A stretch of 64,000 nt of DNA from positions 31,545,396 to 31,609,395 of the forward strand of contig CM043960.1 in assembly GCA_014529385.2 (NCBI GenBank), written 5' to 3'. Below the pieces are notes generated by a model. The model worked only from the letters and a program-made list of their open reading frames with translations. It was not told the origin of the DNA and did no database searches. Shown in pieces: positions 36,601-46,998 of the stretch. Source of the DNA: Adiantum capillus-veneris. Taxonomy: Eukaryota; Streptophyta; Polypodiopsida; Polypodiales; Pteridaceae. The number at the start of each line of letters is the position of its first letter. Position 1 is the stretch's first letter. Both the position numbers and the translations under genes were made by a program.

Positions 36601-38230
36601 GTACTTCATGACGCAGACCAAGCTTTCCGACAAACAAATGAGGTGGGCAAATTTCCTTTCGCAATTTCATTTTCATATTGCTCACATTGCTGGCAAGCAT
36701 AATCAAGTAGCCGATGCACTCTCAAGACGACCAAGAGTGAATGCGGTTTCCATAGCAACTCACAATGATCTATCTTCAATGATAGATGAGTATGCTATTG
36801 ATCCCGATTTTAGAGATGTGATTTCAGCCCTTGCATTAGGGAAGAAAGAAGAACCATTTACTTTACAAGATGGTTATCTTCTCTATGGCAATAGACTATG
36901 CGTTACTAACTCACTACGTGAGAAAGTAATGTATGAATCTCATGCTCCCCCATATGCGGGGCATAGAGGGATTCAGTCTACCCTAAAGGGAATTGAAACA
37001 TATTTCTATTGGCCTACCATGAAAGTGAACATACACGAGTATGTTTCCAAATGTGTGGTATGTCAAAAGACAAAATTTGATAGAGGGAAGCAACTTGGAT
37101 TGCTTCAACCCTTGCCAATCCCTAATTCACCTTGGGAGAGCATATCCATGGATTTTATCTTTGGATTGCCTAAGTCTATCCATGGGAATACGGGAATATG
37201 GACGATAGTAGACAGGTTCAGTAAACAAGCTCATTTTATACCTGTCAAAAAGACTATCAAAGCCCATCAAATGGCAACCCTCTTCATTTCACAAATTTTC
37301 AAGTACCATGGCTTGCCAATGTCCATAGTGTCGGATAGAGATCCTAGAATGACCAGTAATTTCTGGAAGGGTCTCTTTGAGAATTTAGGAACAAGGCTAA
37401 ACTTCTCTTCGGCCTATCATCCACAAACTGATGGCCAAAGTGAAATAGCTAACCTAACCATTCTTGATCTACTAAAAGCCTATGTAACGGAAGTAGATCA
37501 AAGATCCCAATGGGAGAAGTACTTACCCTTAGTAGAGTATGCTTACAATAACACTGTACATACTTCCACAGGAAAAGCACCTTTCGAGGTAATTGAGGGA
37601 AGATCAAAAAGTCCCTTGCTACTTAAGGTACATGGGAAGATCTTCGCTGCAGATGAGTATAGCCGAGACCTACAAGAATCTTTCCAAAAGATTAAGGATG
37701 CTATCTCTATCTCACAGCAAAGGCAAAAAGCTGCTGCTGACAAGCACAGAAGAGCCCAAGCCTTTAAAGAAAACGATTGGGTCTTGTTAAAGTTTCCCAA
37801 GGCTCGATTAAGGCACACGACGGGCAAGAATCCTACGGGCCACCAAAAGTACTATGCTAAACTAGCAAAAAGGTATTATGGTCCCTTCCAGATTCTTAGG
37901 ACAATCAATGAGATGGCCTATCAACTTAAGTTGCCCAATCATTGGCTCATACACAATGCTTTTCATGTGAGCCTATTAAAGCCTTACAAAGGAGAGCCAC
38001 CTCAAGAACCAACTATTGAAGACCCACCGGAGATCGAGGACCACGAGGAGGTGCTGCAGCCCGAGTCCATTCTCCGACATGAAGACAAGGTATTAAGAGG
38101 CGGTAAGACTATCCGACGATATCTTATTAAGTTTAAGAATTATCCTTTTGAAGATGCTAGATGGATGCAAGGCATACAATTAAAGGATAACCTAAACCTT
38201 GTCAATGCTTACAATGCTTCCCAAGAGTAA
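33671..38230 (+). CDS. Gag-Pol polyprotein of element A (chromovirus type)
   Basis: A single frame of about 1,519 codons from the first ATG (33671); the frame is open from 33470, so the true start may have been lost with the leader. Residues 1-100 are Lys/Arg/Ser-rich. A Retrotrans_gag domain spans roughly 130-280 and a CCHC knuckle (CFKCGEQGHAYRAC) starts at 353. The aspartic protease motif FDPGSTHNFIS is at 415. Reverse transcriptase has YRMCVDYRALN and FFDDIIIYS (Asp 763-764). RNase H starts near 900. Integrase has an HHCC finger and D1161, D1222, E1258 (DD35E). The last 60 residues look like a chromodomain. All catalytic residues checked are present. Function is polyprotein for retrotransposition; lack of a PBS makes cis use unlikely. 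Confidence 0.9.
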   Translation: MAPRRRRAKRSPSPPKRRRPSHSSPRHNSKRDDKKQEKKKTRKRTPSSPSSSSSSSYESYGEDDKDQDKKKARKRSPSSPPSSNSSSSEESDGATFEPSKRRGHRKSYAAWKRSSKLKKFKEGGKSISFLTYDGTFGATDKVLAFIQQFDAAFGDEGFTESSKLRHVAMHFQKSARQWWSSLRANGEAPRTWKALRASIMKQFLATDAKDKVLTEWRSLKLSPNESIHKYVDKFWDLQLKATVFKKLDFGEQKQQFCAGLTEEMAEYVNSQRPRTISAVIHHTMVASRINFQTGGKRNNKPPENKGSNEPKGKDNVQKSPKGNSNKAKEKGVYKGKNKLSPEELERYRKDNRCFKCGEQGHAYRACPQKNNRQDPPRASLVEIQEEEIHQTHHKGSPLCHAWGKVREHDAFILFDPGSTHNFISMELATKLGIQSYEMGDILPADSAFKGQEASVTPLIGKLRLHVQGYVDKEDFFISPLKHEDVILGAPWFDRLAADVKFPERRISFKFREKDMYIDAKEMGNTIPIVHTPAFNKSIKSSISVYMIFVKDSQNEPNALAKENKSNQKELELSNFLKGFQDVFIDDIPCELPPKRGNDDHAIELLPGSSPPNKPPYRVSQAQQEEIMRQVHELVEKGMVRPSSSPFCSPVLLVQKKDGTYRMCVDYRALNRITIKNRFPVPRVEDLFDKLQGSTYFSRIDLKSGYHQIRIVDQDIVKTAFRTTFGLYEYIVMPFGLTNAPATFNRLMEKLFRPHRTFTGVFFDDIIIYSNSLEEHKQHLQVIFQVLRENKLYVNRKKSEFFLQEIQYLGHIISQDGIQMDPSKLEVIKGWPKPRNLHELRSFIGMCAYYRRFIEKFSRIAGPLHDLTKKNVRYTWSAKENNAFEKLKEKLISQPVLTLPDLSKPFEVQCDACGDCLGAVLLQEGHAIGYESRRLDPVEQALGIYEKELLAVLHALDSWKHYLLGTPFILRTDHQSLKYFMTQTKLSDKQMRWANFLSQFHFHIAHIAGKHNQVADALSRRPRVNAVSIATHNDLSSMIDEYAIDPDFRDVISALALGKKEEPFTLQDGYLLYGNRLCVTNSLREKVMYESHAPPYAGHRGIQSTLKGIETYFYWPTMKVNIHEYVSKCVVCQKTKFDRGKQLGLLQPLPIPNSPWESISMDFIFGLPKSIHGNTGIWTIVDRFSKQAHFIPVKKTIKAHQMATLFISQIFKYHGLPMSIVSDRDPRMTSNFWKGLFENLGTRLNFSSAYHPQTDGQSEIANLTILDLLKAYVTEVDQRSQWEKYLPLVEYAYNNTVHTSTGKAPFEVIEGRSKSPLLLKVHGKIFAADEYSRDLQESFQKIKDAISISQQRQKAAADKHRRAQAFKENDWVLLKFPKARLRHTTGKNPTGHQKYYAKLAKRYYGPFQILRTINEMAYQLKLPNHWLIHNAFHVSLLKPYKGEPPQEPTIEDPPEIEDHEEVLQPESILRHEDKVLRGGKTIRRYLIKFKNYPFEDARWMQGIQLKDNLNLVNAYNASQE

Positions 38231-38574
38231 GCAAATGTACAAAATGTTAAAAATGAACAAAATTTTTGTCTTATAAGACTCTCTTTTTCTTTATTTGTGC
38301 ACAAAAATGAAGTAGTATGCATGCTTAGATCAAGTTTGCGGAGACGACGTCTCCCGAACACCAAGTAGAGCTTGTCACTCTACTGTGGAAGACTGATAGG
38401 ACTAATGTGCAGACATGCTTGCGGCAGCCTCAGGCTCTCAAGCGCCAAATGGACTAGTCATCCATTATGGAATGATGTCGTAGGGTAACATAGGGATCCT
38501 CTACCCGCTAAAGAAAAGGACTCATGCATATGCTTTATCTTCTCTACACCATAGTCGAGGACGACTATGATTTC

Positions 38575-38584
38575 AAGAGAGAGG
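38575..38584 (+). other. Polypurine tract of element A
   Basis: AAGAGAGAGG lies three bases before the 3' LTR. The same tract precedes the LTR of the decayed minus-strand relative (just right of 55478), which supports its role in plus-strand priming. Confidence 0.75.
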
Positions 38585-38587
38585 TAA

Positions 38588-40181
38588 TGTCATAATAATC
38601 AATATCTAATTCTCCTAAATGATTTTCTCATATTAAACTGATCATTTAATGTGGGGAAGTGCCAAGGGAGAAAAAGCTAGAATATTGGTTAAGCTAGCAG
38701 ACCGGCCACAGTAGGGATCCAAAGGAGGGAAAATAGGGATCCAAAGGGGGGGGCCATCTGCAAAAGAGCCATGTGAAACAATGGGCCAAAAAGACCCTAA
38801 GGTTCAGCCCATTAAGACTTCCAAAATGCTAAGGTTCCAAAATTCAAAGGTTGAGTCCAAAGGTCAACCCTAGGGAAAATTGGATGCTTTGTGTGTGCCC
38901 TAAAAGTCTTTGCACATCCCTACATGGGAGGGGGCGAGCCCCAAAGCTAGGGGATGAGAGAGAAAGCCACACACACACACACACACAGGCTCCCTTTACA
39001 CAAAGGGAATGAGGGACACATGTCAGCTCCCTAGGCCAGATGCCCACAAGGTGTGCCCAATTCCTATTGGAAGACCCTTGAAGTGGACCAATGAGAATTA
39101 AGCTAGAGTAAATATAGTTTAATTAATTTAAAAACATTTAATAAAAGAAACCAATGAGAAATAAGTCTCCTAGAAGACTATTGGGCAGTCTCCCAAAGGG
39201 TCCAATGAGCATTCAGAAGCCTCATGGCTTGCCTGATTCCTATTGGCCAGGAGACAAAGGGGTCCAATGAGAGTTTTGTTTAATTATTTAATTACCTAAA
39301 GCTCTCACAAAAGGGAAAGGGGGACACATGTCTGAAGGCTACCACTTATGCTGTTTAATTCCTATTGGCTTGACCTGGGGAGGTCCAATGAGGCAAAAGC
39401 CAGACCTAATTAGCAGCTAGGGCTCGCCCAAGAGAGAGAGAGGGCTGATTTTTGCTTGGCATTGACACACACACACTCACACTGGACCATGTGTGAAGGA
39501 AGAATACTCTATCTCCTCCCAAGCTTTAATGGAGAGCTCATCACCTACTCCAAGCTTGTGAGATAGAAGCCTACATCAACACTCTCTTGGCATGTGGATG
39601 CAAATCCAACCAAGAGCCAAGCTTCAATGCATGCTCATCTCCTCTACCAAGCTAATTACTAAGCTAAGCTATGCTAATATGAGTGATTATGTGAGGAGAT
39701 GTACATCTTTCTCGTAAGATACTCCTTTTTCCTCTCAATCTACTCTCATACCCTGCTAGCTCTCACCATCTTCGAAGGTGTGTGAGGTCTTGGGTCTGAG
39801 AACGGGGATAATTCAAGTTGTGTTTGATTAAGTGTTTTGCTTGGTGTATGAAGCTTCCATCTTCATTGCACTAGCTAGTCTTGAAGGAACACAAAGAATT
39901 GTATTGTACAATGTCTCTCTTGATGGGAGAAACCATAATACAAAGCCTTTTGGAGGGGGGACCGGCTCCATGCAAATCCGGTCCTCAACTGTTGTCAATA
40001 GCTTAATTTCTCTCTCTTTTGAAAGTCTTGTCGATGCTATCTAACTAGGTGTTATGCTTTTTGTTGCTCTCTCCACCCAAGCACTCTTGTAATTCTCATT
40101 AGGAATCTATTCTAATGAAATGCCCACTATGTTCATGCTAATTTCCGCTACACATAAGATTTTAGGCCATTAAATGTTACA
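38588..40181 (+). repeat. 3' LTR of element A (1594 bp)
   Basis: Starts TGTCATAATAATC after the polypurine tract, ends GTTACA, and is followed by the TCATC target duplication. Same CCAAT-box array as the 5' LTR. Confidence 0.92.
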
Positions 40182-40473
40182 TCATCCATCTCACACAAAT
40201 TCCAAATAGGATCGCCAAACAAGTTCTCAAACTGAACTCAAACTCGACTGGCTTTCCATCCTAAAACCTTCACTAAGATTAGGGTTAGGATTTCTTCCAT
40301 AAGGTTGTAACTGACTGTAGCATGGTCCATAAACGCTTGAATAGTCGAAACAAGCCTCAACACATAGTCGAGGCGGGCCGTGTGGAATCAATTGTGAACT
40401 GTGAACTGTTTTGAAGTGAATTCTTGTCATCTCGCGGTAGAATCTTGACTTGGAGTGTCCAAGTCTATTACAA

Positions 40474-40485
40474 TGGTATCAGAGC
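40474..40485 (+). other. tRNA-iMet primer-binding site of element B
   Basis: TGGTATCAGAGC, complementary to the 3' end of initiator tRNA-Met, one base after the LTR terminal CA at 40472. Confidence 0.85.
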
Positions 40486-43260
40486 ACGGCCGATTTCTCT
40501 TCTACCGGGAAATTTGATTCTTTTTACACGGCACTTATGGATTCAAGCAAAGGACAGTCGACTTCCTCTGCATCCGGAGATGCGGAAAGAGATCATGAAG
40601 AGGATTCTCACGAGTATGGCCCGCCTCGGCCTATTGAGATGGAGATCGAAGAGCTAGAGCGTTGACGATTGATCGATGATACAGTATAGATGATGCTAAA
40701 TTTTGCAAAGGATCCAAAATTAAAAAAATTATGAGCCAGACCGGTCTCCTTTGATGAGGTGCACTCATGGTGGTGGCAAACCACACAACCACCCCTCAAA
40801 CCGGCACTCAAGAAACCTCCTAATCCAAGGATGTTTACGAAACAAGAATTAGAAGAGGTGGTTGATGCACGAATTTCTCAGATTTTTGACGTGTAGAACA
40901 AAGCAGACAAGCACGACAAAAAGCAGAAGAAAGGAACTGACTTCCCAGGTTATTTTGGTCGTCAATCTACATTTGCATCGGCAAAAAAGCAAAAGAAGCA
41001 TGTTCGATTTGAAGGATTATCCAGTTCTTCTTCTTCTTATTCTTCAAGTTCTTCTAGCTCCTCTGACTCGGGCGAAGAAGACAGAAAAGGGAAAAAGCAA
41101 AGCAAAAAACAAAGCTTCGGAAAGGGCAAGAAAAAGGCAAAGAACTCTAAATCTTGCCTAGTGGTTGACAATTCTATAGAGAACTCATCTTCGGATAGTT
41201 CGGACTCTGATGACAGGAGCTTTTATGCAAAGAAGAAGAATTTTTATAAAGCCAACCAATATGAATTTTTGGAAGATAAAAGCAAGAAAGTTCAAGAGTT
41301 TAAGGAAGGTGGACAGTCAATTAAATTTGACACATTTTGTGGATACCGAGATGCTTTGGCCTTCATTCAGTAGTTTGACATAGATTTCTCTGGAGGGCGT
41401 TACTTAGAGCACTCCAAGATTCAGAGGGCTACCTCTTACTTCAAGGAAAATTCTCGAACTTGGTGGTCCATGCTTTTACTGAACAAGACAGCGCCAATTA
41501 AATGGCTGAAATTTAAAAGGTTTTTTATTGCTTCTTGGCTAACTTGAGAGTACGAACACGACATACGAACTGCTCGGGACCATCTTCAGATGACCAAGAA
41601 GGATACATTGGACGCATATTGCAAGAGATTCTGGAGATCTTTTCTACCAACCTCTTCATTTAAGAAGATCTCGTTCAAAGAACAGATTGAGTGGTCTACC
41701 TAGGATTTCTTACAGAGATTCGAGATCACTGGTTAGAGCAAAAGTCAGATTCCATTTAGGAACTGATGAGTCATGCAAAACTGGGTTTCGCCATTCACTC
41801 AGGCAGTTTGACCTACCCCACATATGAAATCATGACGCAAAGGACCGAAGAGACTTGGAACAATGAAAGAAGAAGAAGAAGAGCAACCCAGAAAAGAAAG
41901 AAAAGGATGCACGACCCAAGCTCACTCTACGAGAGAGACCTCTCTACATCAAAGAGGGAAAGTGCTTTGGATGCAGGGAAACGGGGCATATCTCTATGAA
42001 GTGCCCTACGCACCAAAAGAACAGAATGACAAAGACAAAGAAAGGCGTGAGAGTTAAAAAGCAGTTGAGGAAAGTGGATGAAAAGGCAAGATGAAAATAG
42101 GACTGGTTCCAGATTGCATGGGTATTGACCCAAGCACAATGGACGAGAGTACAGAACTTTGCCGAGCATGGGGCAAAGTGAAAGACAAAGAAGCCTTGAT
42201 CTTCTTTAATAAAGGAGCCTTGATCCTCTTTGATGAAGCCTTGATCTTCTTTGATGAAGAAGCCTTGATCTTCTTTGATGAAGCCTTGATCTTCTTTGAT
42301 GAAAAAAAAGAATCCTTGATCTTCTTTGATGAAGGAGCCAAGGACAATTTGATTTCACCTAAATTGGCAGTGCAGCTCAAGGTCACACCCGATCGGATGG
42401 GACCACTAGCAGAGGCAGTTCTAGCGACACCTGGCAGGGATGTAGCCATTACACCTACCATTGGCAAACTTCGGTTGCATTGTCAGGGGCATTTGGGGCA
42501 TGAGGACTTCTATAATTCCCTTGGAAGGTTGTGATGTCCTCTTGGGAAATCCCTTGTACCACAAGAACAACGCCGTGGTCAACTATCGGGGGAGAAAAGC
42601 GACTTTGACTACAGAGAAGGACAAAACCATTGTGCTTGATGTAAAACTTAAAGGCGAGTTTGTCCCTATTGTATCGGCTTTGGTCGTTTCAAAATTAATG
42701 AAGTTCTGTCTGTTATTTACTCGATATTTTTGAGAGGGATGAATGATGAGAATAGGACAAATATGTCTGAACTTGATAAAGAACGCCAAGATTTTCTTCA
42801 CACTCATGCTGATTGCTTTTCAGAGGGCCTACCAGGCGAGTTACCACCCACTCATCCTAAGGATCATACCATTGATCTCATACCTGGAAGCACACCACCG
42901 AACCCGAGCTTAGAACAAAGAAATTATGAACCAAGTGAAAGACCTCTCAGAAAAGGGTCTTGTCTAGTCTAGTACTTCACCGTACTGCTCTCCAGTGTTG
43001 TTGGTTTTGAAGAAAGATGGATCTTGGAGAATGTGCATTGATTATAGAGTTCTCAACAAAATCACCGTCAAGAACAGATTTTCAATTCCTAGGATCGATG
43101 ATATTCTTGACTGACTACAGGGATCCTCCTGTTTTAGCAGGATCAATTTGAAGAGCGGATATCATCAGATATACGAATCGCGTCAGGAGATGTCTACAAG
43201 ACAGATTTTTGGAGGATACAAAAAAGCAGATGCTTGGGTAGTTTTTCATCTACACAATTA
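40486..43260 (+). pseudogene. Decayed gag-protease-RT of gypsy element B
   Basis: Motifs appear in order but across frames and stop codons. A Ser/Lys-rich gag start lies around 41020-41220. QEFKEGGQSIKFDTF and ALAFIQ follow at 41290-41370. A CCHC knuckle (CFGCRETGHISMKC) is at about 41960-42005. The protease region is at 42193-42370, with the D-x-G motif replaced by tandem copies. RT begins around 42980 with [20 protein letters not shown]. The RT breaks off before the catalytic DD and no RNase H or integrase follows. The gag resembles that of element A and of 44040-45060, so it is of related lineage. Confidence 0.75.
42193..42333 (+). repeat. In-frame 21-27-bp tandem repeat at the protease active site of element B
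   Basis: Six units encode ALIFFDE or close variants; extra bases between units are multiples of three, so the frame is kept. The unit covers the strand and the catalytic Asp of the aspartic protease (FFDEGA, where FDxG is normal). Confidence 0.85.
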
Positions 43261-43434
43261 GCAAGAGAGAGAGAAAGTTTATTTTTAAAGCTTTGCTTTA
43301 TTTACTCAAGAGAGCTCGTGAGAGAGCCATGCTTTATTTTTTAAAGCTTTTGGGATAGCTTTTGTGGCTATGCTTTTGGCATCCCTTGTAATCTCTTTAT
43401 AAGTGTTGTTTGGCTCTCACTTCTCAGAGCATCT

Positions 43435-43656
43435 GGAAGCAGAGTTTGAGAGTGAGTCCCAACCACTCAGTGTACTTTGTGCAACAGTTTAATACAAAAA
43501 GAAATACCAAAAGGGGCGCCAGTCTTTGGGGCCAATATCTCTAGGCACTGAACTCTGCCGGGCCGTGTCGAATCAATTGTGAAATGTAAACTGTTTTGAA
43601 GTGAATTCTTGTCATGTCGCGGTAGAATCTTGACTTGGAGTGTCCAAGTCTGTTAC
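43435..43656 (+). mobile_element. LTR tail related to element B
   Basis: 43557-43656 matches the last 100 bp of the element B 5' LTR with several substitutions, ending GTCTGTTACA. The preceding 120 bp (GGGGCCAATATCTCTAGGC type) resembles other LTR tails in the window. Probably the remains of the 3' LTR of element B or of a related element. Confidence 0.55.
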
Positions 43657-44039
43657 ACTACTTCTACTTCTTCACTTAGGGTTTAGCCTCCTTGGCTAGG
43701 ATCTGCAGGTTGGCTCCGTTCTTTAGTGGCTTGATACGTCAGTAGTTTGTGACACTCGTTCTGGACCTATGGATATCATTGGCAGACTCATTTTCACAAA
43801 AGCACCTTTGAATATGACTCATTTGTCACCTTTTATGTGTTGCTTTCTATGGAATTAAAAGTAATTGCGCATTCCTTTGGTTCAACGTCCTCCATCCACT
43901 TTGCATCGAGAGCTAAAAATTGTCAATAATCAAATTATCCAATGGACCTAGCTTACCTTTCTATTCTTTTTTGTGCCCTATGACCTGCTGGTAGCCTCGC
44001 TGGCCTCCCTTGTTCCCTGACATCTCAATCTGAATCCTT
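43657..44039. other. Repeat-derived spacer
   Basis: No gene. 43670-43760 resembles 60040-60125 (TAGGATCTGCAGGTT motif, then TTTGTGACA), a sequence that precedes element B-type LTR starts. Confidence 0.45.
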
Positions 44040-45060
44040 GGAATCTTATAATGAACAATCAATTGATTCCCTTACTTCCTCGGAACCCTCGGTTACACTA
44101 TCACCTAGTTCCCATACTTCTTCAAAATTCTTTAATGAACTTTCATCCAGTTTCCTTGGTTCTTTATCTTCCCTGAAAGACTCTTGCCTTGTTGACGTGG
44201 ACACTGGCTTGTCCGTAGGATAGGTCAATGAGGTGTACTTCTTTAAAATTATTTGATGAACTTTCATCCAGTTTCCTTGGTTCTTTCTCTTCCCCAGAAG
44301 ACTCTTGCCCTGTTGACATGGACACTAGCTTGTCCGTAGGATAGGTCAATGAGCTGGCATGCATACCAAAACCTTGTTTGGCATGTCCATAAGTCTCTAA
44401 ATGGAGTGAACTTCTATTGTAGACAATACTGTCGAATCGGACCACATCAAAACCCCTCAATCTGGTCCTTCAAAGTGACCCTCGGAAACGAGGACACTGG
44501 CAAATATGTATCCCAAAACCTCTGGCAATCGTCAGTCTCAGATGATGTCCAGGCTGTGATCACATCTACATATTCTTATGTTATCCATGCGCACGTGAAA
44601 ATTTTCTTACTTTTATCCACTTCTTAGGTGCTTCTTTACGCAACAATACAGTAGACCACCATGTCAGTGTGTTTCCTTTCAAGTAAGATGCCGCCCTTTG
44701 CACCTTGGAGCATTTCGAGAAACGATCTCCTTAGAAGGTGACATCATATTGTTGTATGACTTCAAGGGCTCGATGGGTGTCCTAGTAGCCTGAAAAAATA
44801 TCAAACTTGACTGCTTGAACCCCATCCTTGAACTCCTTGGTCTTCTTGTCCTTTTTTTCACAGTCTGAACTATCAGCAAATAATGAAATCTCTTCCGTTG
44901 AGCTGCTAGATAGCTCCATGTGCCTTCTTAAATTTTTCAAAATTCTCCTTTTCTTTCTTTTTTCCCACTTATTCCACTTTTTCTCATCCTATCTCGAACT
45001 AGAAGACGACCGACTGTCAAAACTTTCCTCTCTTCAAAACATTTGCTAGAGAAATGCTTT
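44040..45060 (-). pseudogene. Decayed gypsy gag fragment
   Basis: The minus strand at about 44870-44740 reads KKDKKTKEFKDGVQAVKFD, then IFSGY and VIQQYD, the gag N-terminal region that elements A and B also have (KEGGQSIKFDTF...AFIQ). Downstream the frame is lost. 44103-44350 contains a roughly 120-bp tandem duplication (CTTGTCCGTAGGATAGGTCA unit). No protease or RT was recognised. Confidence 0.55.
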
Positions 45061-46998
45061 TTCTAGCACACCTTTTGGTACTTCCTTATTATTACTTCGC
45101 AAAGATACAACTAACCAAGGTCCAACTCTCTCTGAAACTCCAAGTTCAGATGCTCTTTGAAGAGTGGCCCTCTTGGCACTTAAAACTTACAAGGGATGCC
45201 CAACAATAGAGCCCCAGAAGCATCAATACCAAAAAAACTCGATCCGAAAAGCATCTACTCTCAACAGCTTGTGTGAAAAGCTGCCCAAAATAGCCAGCGC
45301 AAATCTCCCTTGTCTTCTCGGCCATTTCTTTCCACTTGGGCATGCCACATCATCACGTTGTGACAGTGAGCCCACGAGGACTGATGAAAAAGGAGAAGCT
45401 TGTATCAAAAGTGTCGTCTTCAGGTGGGGCTGTCCCTCTCAAGCTAGACGGATCATGGCAAAAGCACTACCGAGACGAGCTATTGAGGAGTGTCTTGTCT
45501 CCTGTGCCGGTGGTGGGGTATGAGACGGGCTAAGAGACGAGGTTGAGGGAATATAGGGGGAGATAGGAGGGAGAAGAAGGGAGGATGGGGGGAGGGGAGG
45601 AGCAGATGGAGCAATGGAGTCGACGGGCGCGGGGGAAGCTGGTGGCAGCGAGGCTGAGGTGGAAGGAGACTCCATTGCTTTGTCTGCTATAGAGGGTCAA
45701 ACCACTTCTCTGTGGAAACCCAATGCATATGATGTGTTATAGGTCAGCCAACAAGGGGGCTTGTATGGCGAACCTGTCCTTGACGACGACGACGATGACC
45801 ATGTATCTCCTACCAACGATTGGCTGACTAGTCACCCATCTCACAAGAAGTGTCAGCTTGTGTACCCTAGGTCTCTACCTACTGTGTAGGACTTGCCTTC
45901 GGAGGCTGAGTTTGTTGCGCGGGTCACGTTCTCTTGTGAGAACAGACCTTCACAAGATGCCCCATCTATCTGCAAATTAAGCACTCGTTCAGGAGTCCCA
46001 AATAATTCAGGAGTCCCAAATAATACTCCACGCTCTGTCCGATTTAACCACCACTCACCCTAGGCACTACTACCTTCCAGATAGTGTGGGTGTCCCAAAC
46101 CAAAATGAGTACTGTATATACCTACTGCTCTGGCAGCTACTAAAGCTACTATGAGTGGGTCTCCAAGATTGTTCCAATCTCAGAGCCAATTTTGGATAAA
46201 AGCGAGAGGTACTCTCTCCTCAGGCCGAGGAAGCAAACCAAAATGGAAAGATTTGCTTTCTCGACAAGAACATCAAAAGTTGGGTCGAAACCTTGTAAAA
46301 AATGAGCCCAAATTGCACAGATGGCCATCGAAATGACCTTGCAAGCCATCTCGAGAGTCTTGAATTCGGTTTGGTAATAATCACGTCCGAGGAGCTGAAC
46401 GTCGATGATATTTTGGACCTCCGCAAGAAGGCAGGCCTAAAGGAGATAGCGCACCTCACCTTTGTTGGGATGGCTGTCGATAATGTTACAGATGACAGAG
46501 GTGGCCTGAAGGCAGTCCACCTCTATTGGAAGGCTCACTTGATCCGTCGGCAAGAGAGCAAGTCAGATGGTGGACTCTGCAAGGTCGGGCGAGGGGGGCT
46601 TCATCCCAGTCCCTCTGGGGTGGGATAGGAGCCTCCTTTTGTGTCTGTTGTTGTGGAAGGACAAAGGGCGAGTCAGACGCGAACGGGGGATTGAAGGTGG
46701 GGGGGGGGGGGGGGAGAGCCAACTCAATGGCGAGCACGGCCAAAGAGGGGCAACGGGAGGGGGAGAGCTTGCAAGATGGCTGAGGCTGTGAGAGGTAGCA
46801 CAAGGGCTAACGGGCTAAGACAGGTTGCACGCGGGGGGGGGGGGGGGGGGGCAAGAGGGCTTATGAGAGGCAGCGCGAGGAGGGAGGGAGGAGATGGCAG
46901 CAAGAAAGCTCTATTGCAGTGACTTATAGAGGAGCTAGTGGACACTGGAAAGTAGAAGGAAGGTTGTCAAGGCCTTCAAATATTTTCATATTGGAGAG
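45061..46998. other. Unassigned repeat-rich DNA
   Basis: No confident gene. 45340-45365 resembles the sequence preceding B-type LTR starts. 45500-45680 is G-rich. Plus-strand open stretches at 46151-46628 hang together over a frame change but match no family I can name with confidence. Poly-G runs of 16 and 19 lie at 46699-46714 and 46833-46851. Confidence 0.35.

Larger units (their letters stand above)
31618..40181 (+). mobile_element. Element A: chromodomain Ty3/gypsy retrotransposon
   Basis: Two LTRs starting TGTCATAATAATC and ending GTTACA (31618-33210, 38588-40181) flank one long gag-pol frame. The 5-bp target duplication TCATC is perfect (31613-31617 and 40182-40186). A paralogous B-type repeat at 60601-60630 shows the uninterrupted TCATC target. 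The LTRs differ by two substitutions and three 1-bp indels over 1.59 kb. The leader is abnormal: instead of a PBS, 290 bp identical to the DNA right of the element follow the 5' LTR. A decayed relative is at 54020-57860. Confidence 0.9.
30370..40472 (+). mobile_element. 5' LTR of gypsy element B, split by element A
   Basis: The LTR starts TGTGACATACC at 30370 and ends GTCTATTACA at 40472, immediately before a tRNA-iMet primer-binding site. It is interrupted at 31618 by element A and resumes at 40187. Without the insertion it is about 1.53 kb. TGTGACAT starts also occur at about 58637 and 60119 in paralogous copies, which supports the left end. The right end is supported by the PBS and by the similar tail at 43557-43656. 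Confidence 0.6.

Noticed and set aside
40474-40485. tRNA gene similarity at this and other PBS sites
   Set aside because: Only the 12-22 nt complementary to a tRNA 3' end is present; these are primer-binding sites of retroelements.
31618-43656. Three-LTR reading: 31618-33500, 38588-40472 and a tail at 43557, as tandem gypsy elements with 1.88-kb LTRs
   Set aside because: The TCATC duplication and the empty site at 60616 show that the LTR of element A ends at 33210/40181. The remaining 290 bp belongs to the element B LTR.
45439-45675. Pro/Ser-rich 78-codon minus-strand frame
   Set aside because: Low-complexity G/C-skewed sequence with no start context or homology that I can name.
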